Positions 18,979-31,501 of a stretch of DNA of 64,000 bases are shown here, one piece after another. The notes under the pieces are model-generated. The model worked only from the letters and a program-made list of their open reading frames with translations, ran no database searches and was not told where the DNA came from. The position numbers and the translations under genes were made by a program. Origin of the DNA: Rachicladosporium sp. CCFEE 5018 (lineage: Eukaryota > Ascomycota > Dothideomycetes > Cladosporiales > Cladosporiaceae). Every line of letters begins with the position of its first letter. The first letter of the stretch is position 1. The DNA is taken from assembly GCA_002077045.2 (NCBI GenBank), contig KZ111178.1:1-64000 (forward strand), given 5' to 3'.

Positions 18979-21070
18979 TCACGAACTCCACGGATTATCC
19001 TCCCCATCCCCATTCACAGCCTTGCCCTTCCCCTTGCCATTCCCATTCCCCATGCGCCTCTCCTCCCACGGCTGCTGCAAGCCCGTCTGATCCACTCCCT
19101 CTTCCTCCTCATCGTCGTCCACCGTGAACGGGTCATCGAGATTGTGGTCCCCATCAGCGACCTTCCCCTCAGGTCTGTCAGGGTTGAAGCCGCGTTTGAC
19201 AACTTCGACCTGCTCATCTTGCCCGGGGAAAGTCTGCACGAAGTGTTTCTGCTCCGTCTGATTCCATCCCGGACCGCCCTCCTTCCGCGCTCGTACGCGC
19301 TCGATTTCTTCCGCTTCCTTGTCCTCTACTACTAGGTCGACGAGTTGGGAGGAGTGTGATTTGCTCGACTCGCCTGAGGAGGAGGGCTGGCGCACGAGGG
19401 AGCTGATCTTGTTCGCTGCTTTGCCGAGCTTGGAGTTCGGGTCGAGCTTCTTCTTCTGCGAGTCGCTGGACTCGCCGTCAGAGGGATTGTCGTGTTGATG
19501 CACATGGGATTGGATTTCCTTTATGCGGCTCTTGCGGCGTTGGCGATTATCCTTCCCAGGCTGTAAAATTGCGCGGTTAGTGGTAGCAGAGAGCATGTTC
19601 GGATCAGCGTGCAGGCGGTCCTCGCGCGTGGCATAGTGCGTGTTGATGACTGGATAATTCCAGTCGCCAAACTCCAATCCTCTCGCACTCTGATACAGCT
19701 TCTCCTCTTCGTCATCGAGCTCCGGCTCTGGTGATGGATCGGTGGTTCCGTAGTCTTTGTTCACCTGATCCACCAGCTTTCCAGCGCCTCGACTCCGACT
19801 CCTGTGGCCATCTCCTGGGCTCATCGTCCTTGCGTGACTGTCAGCTAGCCGACTCAGTAGCGGCTGCTTATCACTGCCAGCCGCCGGGATCCAGTATTTC
19901 CCTCGACCACCTCTTTCATACCGCATGCCCTCTGCCATGCGGGCCTGTCGCGAAGCGCTCTGTTCGTGCGCAATGACGTCGTCTTCCGCATCAAAGTATC
20001 TGTACTCGTACTTATCCCCTCTCCACGTCTCCTTCGCATCCTCGATCAAGTCTCGCGGTCCAAAAGCATCCCGGAAGGCGTACCTCATAGGCATGCGCGC
20101 ATCAGAGATCGTCTTGTCGGCGTAGTCCTTCCAGCTGAAAGCGTACCAGTGCGCGACAGTGAAAAGCGGCATCTCAAAGCAGATGAGCGCATCCTGGATC
20201 GCAGCTGCAAGGTTATCCGCCGTGTACCCGCCACCCACGCTCGGGATAGCGCCCAGCCAAACGAACACCGACAGCAGAAAGCCCTGCCACCAAGAGGCGA
20301 AGATGATCCCCTTAATGCACAGGAACTTCGGCATCGGTCGGAAGGGCTTCAGATCTGCACTCATGCAGACCCAGAACAACGCCAGATCGTACAGCGAAAT
20401 GCAGATACTAACGTTGTAGATCACGCTCGTCCAGAGGTATCCCGAATCCACTGACATAACGCCCTCTCTGAATGTCCCCGTAGCCTTCATGATGACCGTC
20501 GCGAATGCCAGCCCCGGCTTGATCCAGACGTACTGCAAGATCCCCCTCTTCACACTTAGAAACGTATGCGGATCGCTGATGTCCACTTTCGCCAGACACA
20601 TGTCCAGTGGCCAAAGATGCGGTACTGGCGCTCTGCCGTGCATGAGGATGATCAAGCTTCGCTCGCCGCCGAGAAAGTTGACCAGCAGCTGGAAGAAAGT
20701 GTACAGCGTAAACGCCTCGTAGACATCTCGAAAGGGATCGATCCAGAAGGCTACCCTCAGCGAAGTCAGAGATGCCCATGAGGCGGCGGCGAAGATAGGA
20801 ACGAGGACAAATATCCGAATGACATGGCGTTGGAGGAGGGGTTTGCGGTAGTTCTTCGTTTGCACGAGGACGAGTCTATGAGGTAATGCGGATTAGCTAG
20901 CTGGCTGCCTTGGTAGGATATGAGGTGGCGTACAGGACTGTGAGTATGATAGCCACCAGCGACGACACGCCAGCACAAATCAACACTGCCCTTCCAAAGC
21001 CACTCCCTGTGCCGACGTCTTCATCTTGCTCTCCCTTGACCAGGGCGTGGAGCCTGTTGATGGCGGCCAT
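18979..21070 (-). CDS. TMEM184/OSTalpha-family membrane protein (DUF300), copy A
   Basis: Exons 21070..20934 and 20875..18979, intron 58 nt; 677 residues. The N-terminus MAAINRLHALVKGEQDEDVG leads into a first membrane helix crossing the intron. The family core follows: LVQTKNYRKPLLQRHVIRI, the DPFRDVYEAFTLYTFFQLL stretch, LGGERS, the FLSVKRGILQYVWIKP block, LYDLALFWVC, and FLCIKGIIFASWWQG. Seven membrane segments are expected. The long cytosolic tail is charged, with RGKYWIPAAG and Ser-rich stretches. In plants and yeast the family works at the vacuolar membrane; transport activity is not defined for fungi. The second copy is at 29397-31501. Confidence 0.88.
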
Positions 21071-21826
21071 GTTGGCGATCGGTCCCCGAGTTACACTCTC
21101 GGTCTGCTATCGCTGCATCGGCTCCAGAACTTCCAGACGACCTCAAGCCACCCCAGCAAGCCTTCACTGTGCAACGAGAGAGTCTGAAAGTGGTGCAGGC
21201 AGCTATATAGCCCAAACTTGCACTTCGCATAAACACAGAGAGGCGTGCGAGCCCTACGTCACGGACCATCATCCACGTGGGACAGACTTTGTGCAAACGG
21301 CGAGGGGATCAACTCCCTCACTGAACGACCACATGACCACTCCGCAGATGCAGTCTCACGTATAAGCACTCACGCGGTACTTGCAAAAGCGTGAGAAAGA
21401 TTGCGAATCGCAGCGCTGAGGGTAGATCTGCCTTCGAGTACTTGCAATCATGTCACCTTCGCTTCTGAAGAAAGGCTGACACGCACTTATGCTCTCGTAG
21501 CTACGCTCAGGACGGTAGGTCCAGCGTTTACAACTGGTGAGAGATGGACACCTACTGGTCTCTGCAATGGAAATTTGTGTACAGCCTCTCATGGACGTAG
21601 TACCTGCGAATGTCACATTCGCAGCCAACACAATATGAGCACTATTAACGATCAAAGTATCGGGAGAAGCAATGCTAGCATAATCTCATTTCGCACTCGA
21701 ATCATTCGTCTATCTGCCTACAACAGCAAACAAACCCCAACACCCATTCCACACTCCCTTCCACCATGCAAGCTGTTCGTTCCTCGCAACCACATCCCCA
21801 CTCCTCCCCAAACACTTTTCCCCCAT
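21071..21826. other. Intergenic, TMEM184 promoter and EF2 3' flank, copy A
   Basis: 756 bp with no supported gene. A CA-rich stretch sits just before the EF2 stop (about 21715-21825). Conserved in copy B at 31502-32259 with scattered differences and small indels. Confidence 0.4.
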
Positions 21827-22545
21827 CTACAACTTATCATAGTAGTTCTCATACCCAGGCACCTCAGGCTTAAGACCCTTCCTCTTCCGCATCTCCACAG
21901 TAACCTGACCCGGCAAACTCGTGTTGTCCAGCGGACTTCCACCAGGCAGAATCTGCCAGTGATCAAACACAGATTGAGGGAACGCCTGCCCGCTCGTACC
22001 AGCGCGCAGATCGGCGTTGAACCCGAACGACTCCTTGACAGGCAGGTAAGCCTTGATATTGAACAGCGGCGTACCGACACGCTGCGCCTCCTCGAAAACG
22101 TGACCACGTCTCCGCGTAAGCACACCGTAGATACCGCCCATAGCCTGCTCGGGGACCTGGATCTCGACCAAGAAGACCGGCTCGAGGAGGCCGGGGTCGG
22201 CGAGGAGGGTAGAGGCGTACAAGACACGGCGGGTAGTCGGCATGAGCTGGCCGGCACCGCGATGGATGGCGTCAGCGTGAAGCGTGACATCCATGATGTT
22301 GAAGCGGACGGCGCGCATTGGCTCCTCGGCCACGGGTCCTTCCTTGGTAGCCCACTGGAAACCGGACACGAGATGATCCTTGATTTCGTTGAGGTACTGC
22401 ACAGCCTTGGTCTGGTCGACGAGCAAGTTGGCGCCGTTGGTGTCTGGGCCGAAACACCAGATCTTGCGGGCATCGGTGACGTCCCAGCCGTGCTCGTCGG
22501 CGAGCAGACGCGCGCGGAGCTTGAAGTCGTCGCGAGGGCTGATCT
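21827..22545 (-). CDS. Translation elongation factor 2, C-terminal 239 codons, contig A
   Basis: The 3' end of an EF2 gene, cut at the second scaffold join. It contains LHADAIHRGAGQ, whose His is the one modified to diphthamide, and the domain V end PLDNTSLPGQVTVEMRKRKG leading to YENYYDKL at the stop. It matches 32260-32978 of the complete copy. The missing 5' part on this haplotype resumes at 37058 (contig C) after about 489 bp not represented in A or C. Confidence 0.93.
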
Positions 22546-22645
22546 NNNNNNNNNNNNNNNNNNNNNNNNNNNNNNNNNNNNNNNNNNNNNNNNNNNNNNN
22601 NNNNNNNNNNNNNNNNNNNNNNNNNNNNNNNNNNNNNNNNNNNNN
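22546..22645. other. Scaffold join 2 (100 N)
   Basis: Exactly 100 N. The left flank is mid-EF2, the right flank is mid-LYR gene at the very base where contig A also begins. The two sides are not neighbours in any simple gene order. Confidence 0.95.
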
Positions 22646-23508
22646 CTTACGGCAGGGTTGGCGCCCGTCGGCGGGACCTGCTCAACCCTTTGCTTCCAGT
22701 GCCACAAGCTGCGGAAGACTCAGCGAAGGCTCCTGTTGGCGGTCCATCATCGTTGCCAGCAGGACCCAGAGAGTATCTTGCAGACTCCCTACCGGATCCT
22801 ACAGCGCCCGAACAAAAGGTTCTATTGCCTTCACATGATCCTACACAGGCCGTGAAAGATGTCGATAACTCCAGGCAGCCAAAGGAATCAAGGGTTTCAG
22901 TCAAAGACCAGACGCGGAGATTCATCGACTCGCTCCCCCCGCCCCTCCACGCCCTTATCCTCAGCCAGATAGCTTCATCTCCACCCGAGCAGACTCGCCG
23001 CAACCCAAAACGCCTCTCAATCCCCATTGCGGAACTCAACGCGTGGCACAGACCCATGCCTCAATCGCGTGTCAGAAATCAGATCCAGGCCTGGTATGCC
23101 AAGACGCTGGACTCTCTCCTCCCGCCTTTGCCGGACGAAGAATGGCACCGTCTTCATGCCCTGGCTTCAGGTAAAGTGAAGTTTGAGGGTATGAAGGCAA
23201 GACGGAGAAAGTTGGCTGCCGAGCCAACGGCGTTGGAGATGGTTGTGCTCAATGGTAGGGTGCCGGAAGGTTTCCTGGAGAAGCGGTGGAAGAGGGAGAT
23301 CACGCCAAGGTATATGAGAAGTGTGTGGCGGGAGGTGTTCGAGCAGTGTCCTAGGCTGGACTTCGAGAGTGCGACTGGGAAGTGGAGTGTGGTGTGGGGG
23401 CATCATGCGCTGGCTGTGAGGCCGGTGGCTACCACTGAAGCACCGAGTAGTGAGGCCGAGAAGAGTGAGAAGACAAGTCTCAATACTAGCGCAACATCAG
23501 ACTACTAA
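22646..23508 (+). CDS. LYR-motif protein, 3' part, copy B
   Basis: Starts inside the gene (no ATG, presequence and LYR motif lie on contig 1 only). Compared with A it carries several replacements (for example a Gly-to-Arg in the RYM.SVW segment). It stops at TAA 23506-23508, where A has Tyr. A second in-frame stop follows where A has Ser (CCCTGA versus CCCTCA), so B cannot encode the A tail even by readthrough of the first stop. Confidence 0.7.
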
Positions 23509-23824
23509 TGGATGGCGCTTGAGTACACTGAGCACGTTCAACTGAAGGAAATGGCCCTGTCTCGAATGCCCTGAGACATCAGTATCGGATCGAGAACATT
23601 CCTTGAGCAATGTATGCGGACAGATTCCAACGTGCGCGTAACGGGGCAGGTACGGACCAGGTGTAGCAGGTCGCTGCTTCCACTTCGTGAGCAACGATAT
23701 TTGGACTTCACCCTCTCTGCAACAGTTTCAACATACTCAACACCTTTCATCATCGCAACATCAGCCAGTCACTCTCTCACGCTCCAAACGACCTCCTCTG
23801 AGTTACCACGCTAACACCTTCGCT

Positions 23825-24751
23825 ATGACTGGTGCCATCAAGGCGGCAGCTCCTGTGACAGGGGACACGGCCATCGCATCGTAAGTCACTACAGTCTATA
23901 CAAGCATCCCTGTCACTGACGCCTTGCATTGCAGCCTTTGGGATCAAAGAGAATACTCCGACATCACCATCAAGTTCAGTGGGAAGACGATTTTCTGCCA
24001 CAAGATCGTGCTTTGCAGATTTTCGGAATATTTCAAGAAGCAGTGCGGCCCGGGGAGCAGATTTGCGGTAAGAATAATCGTTGGCAATCTAGCTTTGCGC
24101 CTACTGACATCCACTAAGGAAGCCAGTCTTAAGGAGATCGAACTGAAAGACGATGACCCTGAGGCGCTCGAAGCGCTTCTGGAATACCTGTACCAGATCG
24201 AGTACGACTCCAGCCACGACAAGTCATGGCGCTTTTACCTTGCTCTCGGGACGGCAGCAGATAAGTACCTGCTCCTGGCCCTCAAGGACGAAGCATTCCA
24301 GCGATTGGAATATGTAATCTCCAATCTAAAAAAGACACCCGAATTGGTCGCTGTCCTCCAGGTCCTCGACAGCGACTACAAGCAGGATGCACGCATGACA
24401 AGAATACGGAACAACATACACATTGACAACCTAGATGAACTGCTAGAATGTTTCAATTATCGCACGTACCTCAAAGAACACCCTAAGTTGCTATGGCGCG
24501 ATCTCTGCTATTCGAGACATCAGCTCGGGATGGTGAAGAAGGAGCTCGCTGCGGCGAAGTTGGCGCCGCCGGGTATGGAAGAGCTCACCGGCTATGTCTG
24601 CGTCTCTCACGAAACCGCTCTAGCTTCCGGGTCTGCGTTCTATGACACCGCTGGGCCCGACACTGGGTGCGCTTTCCGCGGCAACTGTCAGCGTGATCAC
24701 ACTGGGGTGGTGCCTACCCGATCGGTTCGCTTCTACATCCCAGAGTCGTGA
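23825..24751 (+). CDS. BTB/POZ-domain protein, copy B, divergent C-terminal half
   Basis: Exons 23825..23880 and 23935..24751, 54-nt intron conserved with A; 290 residues. The BTB part (YSDITIKFSG, FCHKIVLCRFSEYF, LLEYLYQIEY) is close to copy A. After KYLL the proteins part: about half of the aligned residues differ and B has an extra stretch with VKKELAAAKL. Both keep a CxxH (CVSH here) and CxxxxxC (CAFRGNC) near the end, plus a final SVRF. B ends with YIPES. See copy A for function. Confidence 0.8.
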
Positions 24752-25239
24752 GCTCGGTCGAGGGGAAGGAAGCGCTGAAGATGGTTGCACGAGGCGGTGA
24801 AGTGCGAGATACAGGAAGCCGTACTGGGCGCGGAGCCCACTCGCTCATATATGTCCAAGACTCGCTTGCTGGAGGATCGCATCTGCGCTGTCACAGCGCA
24901 CGTCTATCACGGGAAGCTGAGGCGATCCCCAGATGTCCTGAGTCACCTACAGCACTCTCAATCAGTGAGCTCAGACGGTATGCATGTGGTCACTCGAACT
25001 AGTATAGGAAGTGGACTGGCTGTTACCAACGCGCAAGTCCACCAACAATTTTGTTTAAATCTGTCGTATATGATTCTTCTGTGTTCACTGCCCGCTCCTC
25101 TTTCTCGAGCTACTGGGTATGTAGAATAACTGCAGTCTCGGCCGAAGATTCTCCGTTCCCCGAACCTCCAACTCGAACTTCTAGCCATTGACTACACACT
25201 CACTGCCACTCACTCTCTCTTCCTCACCAGTCTTTCCCG
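24752..25239. other. BTB 3' flank and NAM9 promoter, copy B; hypervariable part
   Basis: 488 bp. Not alignable by eye with copy A until about 25150, then similar again to NAM9. No gene seen. Confidence 0.5.
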
Positions 25240-26655
25240 ATGCCCCGCAAATACCACGCCCTCAAAGTTCCCAAACCGCGCCAAGACTGGTCAAAATGGA
25301 ACCTCTACAACATCTCCCGCCTCTCAATCCCGCAAGCCAGTAATCGCACTTTCTTTCAGCAGAAATGGACCGCCAAAGCCCTAGCCCGCGCCTACCATAA
25401 TCCCTACGTCCGCGAAGGGCAGTGGACGCGGATGTTCGATCGGCGGTTGCCGGCTGTGGTGCCGATGGACTTCAGGTATTTGGCAAGGAGTGATGGGAGG
25501 GAGGAGGCGGAGGGACGGGGAAGGGGATTTGAGGAATCTGGAGAGGAGGTGGATGGGATAGAGGGAAGAGAAGGCCGAGCAGGAGGCAGGAGGAAGAGGC
25601 AGAAGACGCCGTATATGCATATGGCGTTCCATCCGCTTGAGAGGAGATTAGACACGGCGGTATGGAGGGCATTGTTTGCGAGTAGTAGTAAGCAGGCGAG
25701 GCAGTTCATTGTGCATGGATGGGTGAGGGTGAACGGGAAGAAGGTATGTTGTCGTTTTGCAGAAGGTGGACGAGTGGGAGCTGACAAGGCGTGATAGATG
25801 ACATATCCCGGATATCTGCTCAATCCGGGTGACATGTTTCAGGTCGAGCCGGAAAGGGTGATGTTCGCTACTGGCGCGCGGAAGAGCAAGAGTAACAGTC
25901 CGATTGCGCAAGCGAGAGCTGGTATGGAGGAAGAGGAGTACGAAGATCTCGAAGAGGAAGCAGAGGTGCAAGAGAGTGAGGAGACAAATGCAGAAGCAGG
26001 CGTGGCCACATTAGAGTCAGTCGCAGAAGGCGCCGAAGGCGAGACAAAGCCCGATGCCGATGCAAAGAAAGCCCTCAAATCACTCATGGTCCGCGCACGC
26101 CGAATACTAGACGACTCGAGGACCGATCTCTCCGCGAAGCGCTTACAAGAACTGCGTGCGTTCACAAAAGATGTCAGGAAGACACTTTCCAAGCACGGCG
26201 CAGGCAAAGACGAAATCGAGACCTCAGACACCATCGAAGATCTCGAAGCATCACTAACATCTATCACCTCCCGCATACCCGCCGAGGCCTCTGTCGCCGC
26301 TACACCAATACCCACAACAGCCGAGACGCCGGCAGCCGCAAACCCCCAAGCTGTCGATCCAGCTAATGAAGACGCTTATCGCGCCCGCAAAGACGCCGAG
26401 CTCATACACCAAGCCCTCACCCGCGCGCGAGAGAACCCCGTGGACGTCACGAGACCCTACGCCACACCTTGGAGGCCGCGAGACTACATGAGCGCCTTCG
26501 CTTTCATTCCAAGATATTTAGAGGTGAATCAGAATATCTGCTCAGCGGTCTACCTGCGGCATGCTGTGGCACGGCCAGGGTTGGCGGAAGTGCCTAACCC
26601 ATTACATCCGGAGACTATGGGGTTGGCGTTCAACTGGTATTTGAAGCGGAGATAG
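25240..26655 (+). CDS. NAM9: Mitochondrial ribosomal protein uS4m, copy B
   Basis: Exons 25240..25743 and 25798..26655; 453 residues, three fewer than copy A because a repeated Glu-Gly-Ala unit in the acidic region occurs once less. The S4 domain is unchanged. The 54-nt intron has different sequence from the 53-nt intron of A although both flanking exons are nearly the same. Function as for copy A. Confidence 0.92.
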
Positions 26656-26731
26656 ACGGGTCATGTACAATAGATAGATGGACGAGTCAGTATGGATGTA
26701 TATCAGTGTACAATACCCCAACACCTACTAC

Positions 26732-27483
26732 CTACTTAACCTCGCCCTCCGTCCCCGCCTGCTCCCCACCCGCAGGTTTATCATCATACTCATCCGTCCC
26801 CGGAAACTTCCTCCCCACGGGCACATCATACCCCAGAAACCCACACAGCCTCTCCCACCCTACCTCCACCCCTCCCCCCTTTCCCATCCCACCACCCACA
26901 TCCCACTCTAGCACCTCCCTCCCCTGACACAAACCTCTCACCTCCTCAACATAACTTCGATAATACTCCCTCCCCTTCGCCGGAAAGTCGTTCCCCCAGC
27001 AGTACTCGTGGTACTTCCACCGCAGACCGCGCATCGTGACGTTCCGATCATTAGTCTCGGCTATGGCGGCTAGGTGGCCGGCCCAGAGGGTGCGGAGCAT
27101 GGAGTTGAACCACGCGTCCTCTTGCCGCGGCGTCAAGATCACTTTCGCGTCTGGGTATGCTGAGAGCAAGCTTTCCGCGAAGATTGAGGCTGGGAAATCA
27201 GCCATGCCCTGTCATCTGATCAGCACGCCGTTTGCCATCGACGGTGCTCTGGGGAGCGTACGCAGTAAGGCTCCAGAACGACTTTGAGAGCTGGTATTAG
27301 GGCCTCGGGGCCTTCGTGGTCGCGGTATTTGCGGTCTAGCAGGGAGATCCAGGCAGGCTGGTGGGAGTGCGTGGCGACTTCGCGCATGTGGTAGACTGGT
27401 TCGTTGGCGAGGAGGGTGATGGCATCGCAGAGGGATTGCGTGCCTGTGCGAGGGAGGCCGAAGATCAGGATTCGGGGAGGCAT
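26732..27483 (-). CDS. Sulfotransferase-like P-loop protein, copy B
   Basis: Exons 27483..27262 and 27208..26732, intron 53 nt, 232 residues, same splice structure as copy A. The P-loop GLPRTGTQS and the ILTPRQEDAW region are intact. A few replacements (TGEP to ANEP near residue 27; GRAFPG to GRKFPG near the end) distinguish it. It converges with NAM9 copy B, 76 bp between stops. Confidence 0.8.
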
Positions 27484-28060
27484 TCTCTTTGCTGGAGACT
27501 TGTAGTAGGATTTTGTGAGTAAGTTGTGACTATGATGTTCGAGAAAGCAGATGAAATGTAATAGATATGCCTTGTCCACCTACCGCGACCACTCAAGGGC
27601 TTATGTAGCCACTCGATCACTAATTACCTCTCTGCTTGTGCTGGAGTGTCGAGAGGATTGTGGTCACATGCGCTTGTTCGTCAGCGTGCAGTACAGGGAG
27701 AATGATGTGGTTTCAATGGCCCTGGAACGAGGTCGTTGTCGGTGAGGACCGGCTGAATGAAAGCTTCGCTACGACAGCTGCCGAGAGAAGGATTCACGCT
27801 CAAGACACGCGATCTGCCGCGTGACACAATGCTTGAACGAGCCAAAGTCAATGGAGCCATCCATATCGAATGCTTGTCATACAGCTAAACTGCAGGTCTC
27901 AGGTCTTCGTGAGGTAAGCATCAGTATCCAAAAGATATATACACAGTCCCCAATGCAACTCCGTCAATTCCTGCAAGTTATCCTACCTCCTCGCAAACTC
28001 CACAAGCACCGCCCCATGCGTCTCATACCACCAACAATCCTCACAAACACAAGGCCCATT
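27484..28060. other. Intergenic, copy B
   Basis: Counterpart of 17065-17642. No gene supported. Confidence 0.4.
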
Positions 28061-28984
28061 CTACGGCCCAACCCCGGCATCAAGCGCAATCTCCGTCTCC
28101 CTCGGATCCGTCCCCTCCTTCCCCAACAACCTACAAACCTCCTCCCCAACCTCCCTCCCCCTGCCCTCCCCCTCCCCAAAAAATACCCTAAACCTCGTCG
28201 TCTGCCCCCTCACCCCCACGCCTCCAAGCTCGTTCGCCTCTTCCACCGGCCCTTCGAAGCGGACGCCGCATTTACTCCCGCCCCAGCGGAACATCCTGTA
28301 GCACAGCGTGCGGTAGACGAGCTCCCAGACGCCGGTGCGGAAGTAATCGCGGTTGAGGACTTCGACCTCGGCGACGTTTCTCAGGCCGCGGAACGTCTCG
28401 CCGAGGATGTAGGCTAGGGTGTGGGCTTGGCTGAGGTCTGCGATCTCGCCCCAGACGCTCTTCGCGGCGTCTGGTCGTAAGGGTATGAGAGTGAGTTTCT
28501 GCAGGCGGAGGGAAGGGTGGCCGAAGGGGAGGTTTTGCCAGGACTCGTTCAGAGCTCGTAGCGAGCCGATCTTTGCGCTCAGGGTCAGGTGTGTGAGGGC
28601 TGAGAGCTTTGCAGGCGACAAGCAGCGGGTTCGCTGAAAGAAGTCTGAGGGATCGCAGAGGGAGGATGGCAGGTGGTAGGTTGTGTGACTTAGGGCGTAG
28701 AGCGCGGACTCGGTGTGGATCTGACGGCAGACTTGCAGCGGCCGCAGATGAGCGTAAGGTTGTTCCGAGGGATCTGCATCGTCGGAGAAGGAGGATCTCG
28801 GGCTGTGGAAGGGGGAGTCGTCGAGTTTCAGGGCGTGAGCGAAGGGCGAGCGCTCATCTTGTAGGATGTACTCAGCATTGGCTTCTGTACTAGCGAAGAC
28901 GTAGGCGTAGATGGCATTCCTGAGCTCTGCTGGTAGCGTCAGGAGGGTTGGCGCAGTGCCATTGGGATTCATGGTCGCAGCCAT
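28061..28984 (-). CDS. 2EXR/F-box-like fungal protein, copy B
   Basis: 307 residues, same length as copy A with only a handful of replacements near the C-terminus (QEAN to EEAN, VGER to VGVR, GQEG to GKEG). Signature LLTLPAELRNAIYAYVF is unchanged. Function unknown as for copy A. Confidence 0.7.
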   Translation of the reverse strand: MAATMNPNGTAPTLLTLPAELRNAIYAYVFASTEANAEYILQDERSPFAHALKLDDSPFHSPRSSFSDDADPSEQPYAHLRPLQVCRQIHTESALYALSHTTYHLPSSLCDPSDFFQRTRCLSPAKLSALTHLTLSAKIGSLRALNESWQNLPFGHPSLRLQKLTLIPLRPDAAKSVWGEIADLSQAHTLAYILGETFRGLRNVAEVEVLNRDYFRTGVWELVYRTLCYRMFRWGGSKCGVRFEGPVEEANELGGVGVRGQTTRFRVFFGEGEGRGREVGEEVCRLLGKEGTDPRETEIALDAGVGP

Positions 28985-29058
28985 GGGGATGGATGACGAG
29001 ATGGTCGAATGCGGAGATGATTAGGATGATAGAGTATAGGAACAAAGGAACTGCTCGC

Positions 29059-29070
29059 GTCACGCGTGAC
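29059..29070. promoter_or_regulatory. 12-bp palindrome with MCB core, copy B
   Basis: GTCACGCGTGAC, unchanged from copy A and at the same distance (75 bp) from the 2EXR start. Confidence 0.35.
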
Positions 29071-29396
29071 TGTTACTTCCCTAGCTTCATGGCAATACCT
29101 AGGCTTGACTTCGGTCTACACACCGACAGTCAATGGCACCGCGAGGAGTCGCGTGCTTATCTTGCGCTATCGCGGCATGACGTCGCGAGGTCGGGAGCTC
29201 GTCCACCAGCACGGCAGCGACGCTATGGGCATCGGTCACGTGCACCATAGCATAATTGCGACTCAACCGACCAAGGAGAGCCAAGTTGAGGTACGCAACG
29301 ACATGTCATGCCTGGTATCTCGTACAACTCATGCCCACGCTACCCGAAACGCCATCGCTAAGAAAACCCCACACTCGCTCACACACATACACATAC

Positions 29397-31501
29397 TCAC
29401 GAACTCCACGGATTATCCTCCCCCTCCCCATTCACAGCCTTCCCCTTCCCCTTCCCATTCACACCCCCATACCTCCTCTCCTCCCAAGGCTGCTTCCCTC
29501 CAGTCTCATCCACGCCCTCCTCCTCCTCTTCATCATCATCAACCGTAAACGGATCATCGAGATTATGCGCTCCATCATCGATCTTGCCCGCAGTTCTGTC
29601 CGGGTTGAAACCCCGCTTCACCTCCTCCACTTGTTCGTCTTGGCCGGGGAAGGTCTGCACGAAGTGTTTCTGCTCCGTCTGGTTCCAGCCTGGTCCGCCC
29701 TCTTTGCGAGCTCGGACGCGTTCGATCTCTTCCGCTTCCTTGTCCTCTACTACCAGGTCGACGAGCTGGGAGGAGTGTGATTTACTCGACTCGCCTGAGG
29801 AAGAAGGCTGGCGAACGAGGGAGCTGATCTTGTTCGCTGCTTTGCCGAGCTTGGAATTCGGGTCGAGCTTCTTCTTCTGCGAGTCGCTGGACTCGCCGTC
29901 AGAGGGATTGTCGTGTTGATGCACATGGGATTGGATTTCCTTTATGCGGCTCTTGCGGCGTTGGCGATTATCCTTCCCAGGCTGTAGGATTGCGCGGTTA
30001 GTGGTAGCAGAGAGCATATTCGGATCAGCGTGCAGGCGGTCCTCGCGCGTGGCATAGTGCGTGTTGATGACTGGATAATTCCAGTCGCCAAACTCCAATC
30101 CTCTCGCACTCTGATACAGCTTCTCCTCTTCGTCATCGAGCTCCGGCTCTGGTGATGGATCGGTGGTTCCGTAATCTTTGTTCACCTGATCCACCAGCTT
30201 TCCAGCGCCTCGACTCCGACTCCTGTGGCCATCTCCTGGGCTCATCGTCCTTGCGTGACTGTCAGCTAGCCGACTCAGTAGCGGCTGCTTATCACCGCCA
30301 GCGGCCGGGATCCAGTACTTCCCTCGACCACCTCTTTCATACCGCATGCCCTCTGCCATGCGTGCCTGCCGGCTAGCGCTCTGCTCGTGCGCAATGACAT
30401 TGTCCTCTGCGTCAAAGTATCTGTACTCGTACTTATCCCCTCTCCACGTCTCCTTCGCATCCTCGATCAAGTCTCGCGGTCCAAAAGCATCCCGGAAAGC
30501 GTACCTCATAGGCATGCGCGCATCAGAGATCGTCTTGTCGGCGTAGTCCTTCCAGCTGAAAGCGTACCAGTGCGCGACAGTGAAAAGCGGCATCTCAAAG
30601 CAAATGAGTGCATCCTGGATCGCAGCTGCGAGGTTATCCGCCGTGTACCCGCCACCCACGCTCGGGATAGCGCCCAGCCAAACGAACACCGACAGCAGAA
30701 AGCCCTGCCACCAAGAGGCGAAGATGATCCCCTTAATGCACAGGAACTTCGGCATCGGTCGGAAGGGCTTCAGATCTGCACTCATGCAGACCCAGAACAA
30801 CGCCAGATCGTACAGCGAAATGCAGATACTAACGTTGTAGATCACGCTCGTCCAGAGGTATCCCGAATCCACTGACATAACGCCCTCTCTGAATGTCCCC
30901 GTAGCCTTCATGATGACCGTCGCGAATGCCAGCGCCGGCTTGATCCAGACGTACTGCAAGATCCCTCTCTTCACACTTAGAAACGTATGCGGATCGCTGA
31001 TGTCCACTTTCGCCAGACACATGTCCAGTGGCCAAAGATGCGGTACTGGCGCTCTGCCGTGCATGAGGATGATCAAGCTCCGCTCGCCGCCGAGAAAGTT
31101 GACCAGCAGCTGGAAGAACGTATACAGCGTGAACGCCTCGTAGACATCCCGAAACGGATCGATCCAGAAGGCTACCCTCAGCGAAGTCAGAGATGCCCAT
31201 GAGGCGGCGGCGAAGATGGGGACCAGGACGAATATCCGAATGACATGGCGTTGGAGGAGGGGTTTGCGGTAGTTCTTTGTTTGTACAAGGACGAGTCTAT
31301 GGGAAGATCTGTATTAGCCAGCTGCTGCCATCTTCATCTGCACATATGCTGGAGATGATCCTACAGTACGGTGAGGATGATAGCCACCAGCGACGACACG
31401 CCAGCACAAATCAACACTGCCCGTCCAAAACCACTCCCTGTGCCGACGTCTTCATCTTGCTGTCCCTTGACGAGGGCGTGGAGCCTGTTGATGGCGGCCA
31501 T
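29397..31501 (-). CDS. TMEM184/OSTalpha-family membrane protein, copy B
   Basis: Exons 31501..31365 and 31296..29397; intron 68 nt; 678 residues, one Glu more than copy A in the acidic tail. The membrane core is nearly unchanged. The tail differs (RYGGVNGKG here versus RMGNGNGKG). The intron is of different length and largely different sequence from that of copy A. Function as for copy A. Confidence 0.88.

Larger units (their letters stand above)
12200..22545. repeat. Contig A, first copy of the LYR-to-EF2 block
   Basis: Colinear with 22646-32978 over about 10.3 kb, with the same gene order and orientation, coding parts roughly 95-98 percent identical by eye and many small indels. The exception is the island around 13.8-14.7 kb. 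The first 399 bp are exact to contig 1, whereas contig B differs there at several bases, so A belongs with contig 1. Confidence 0.9.
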
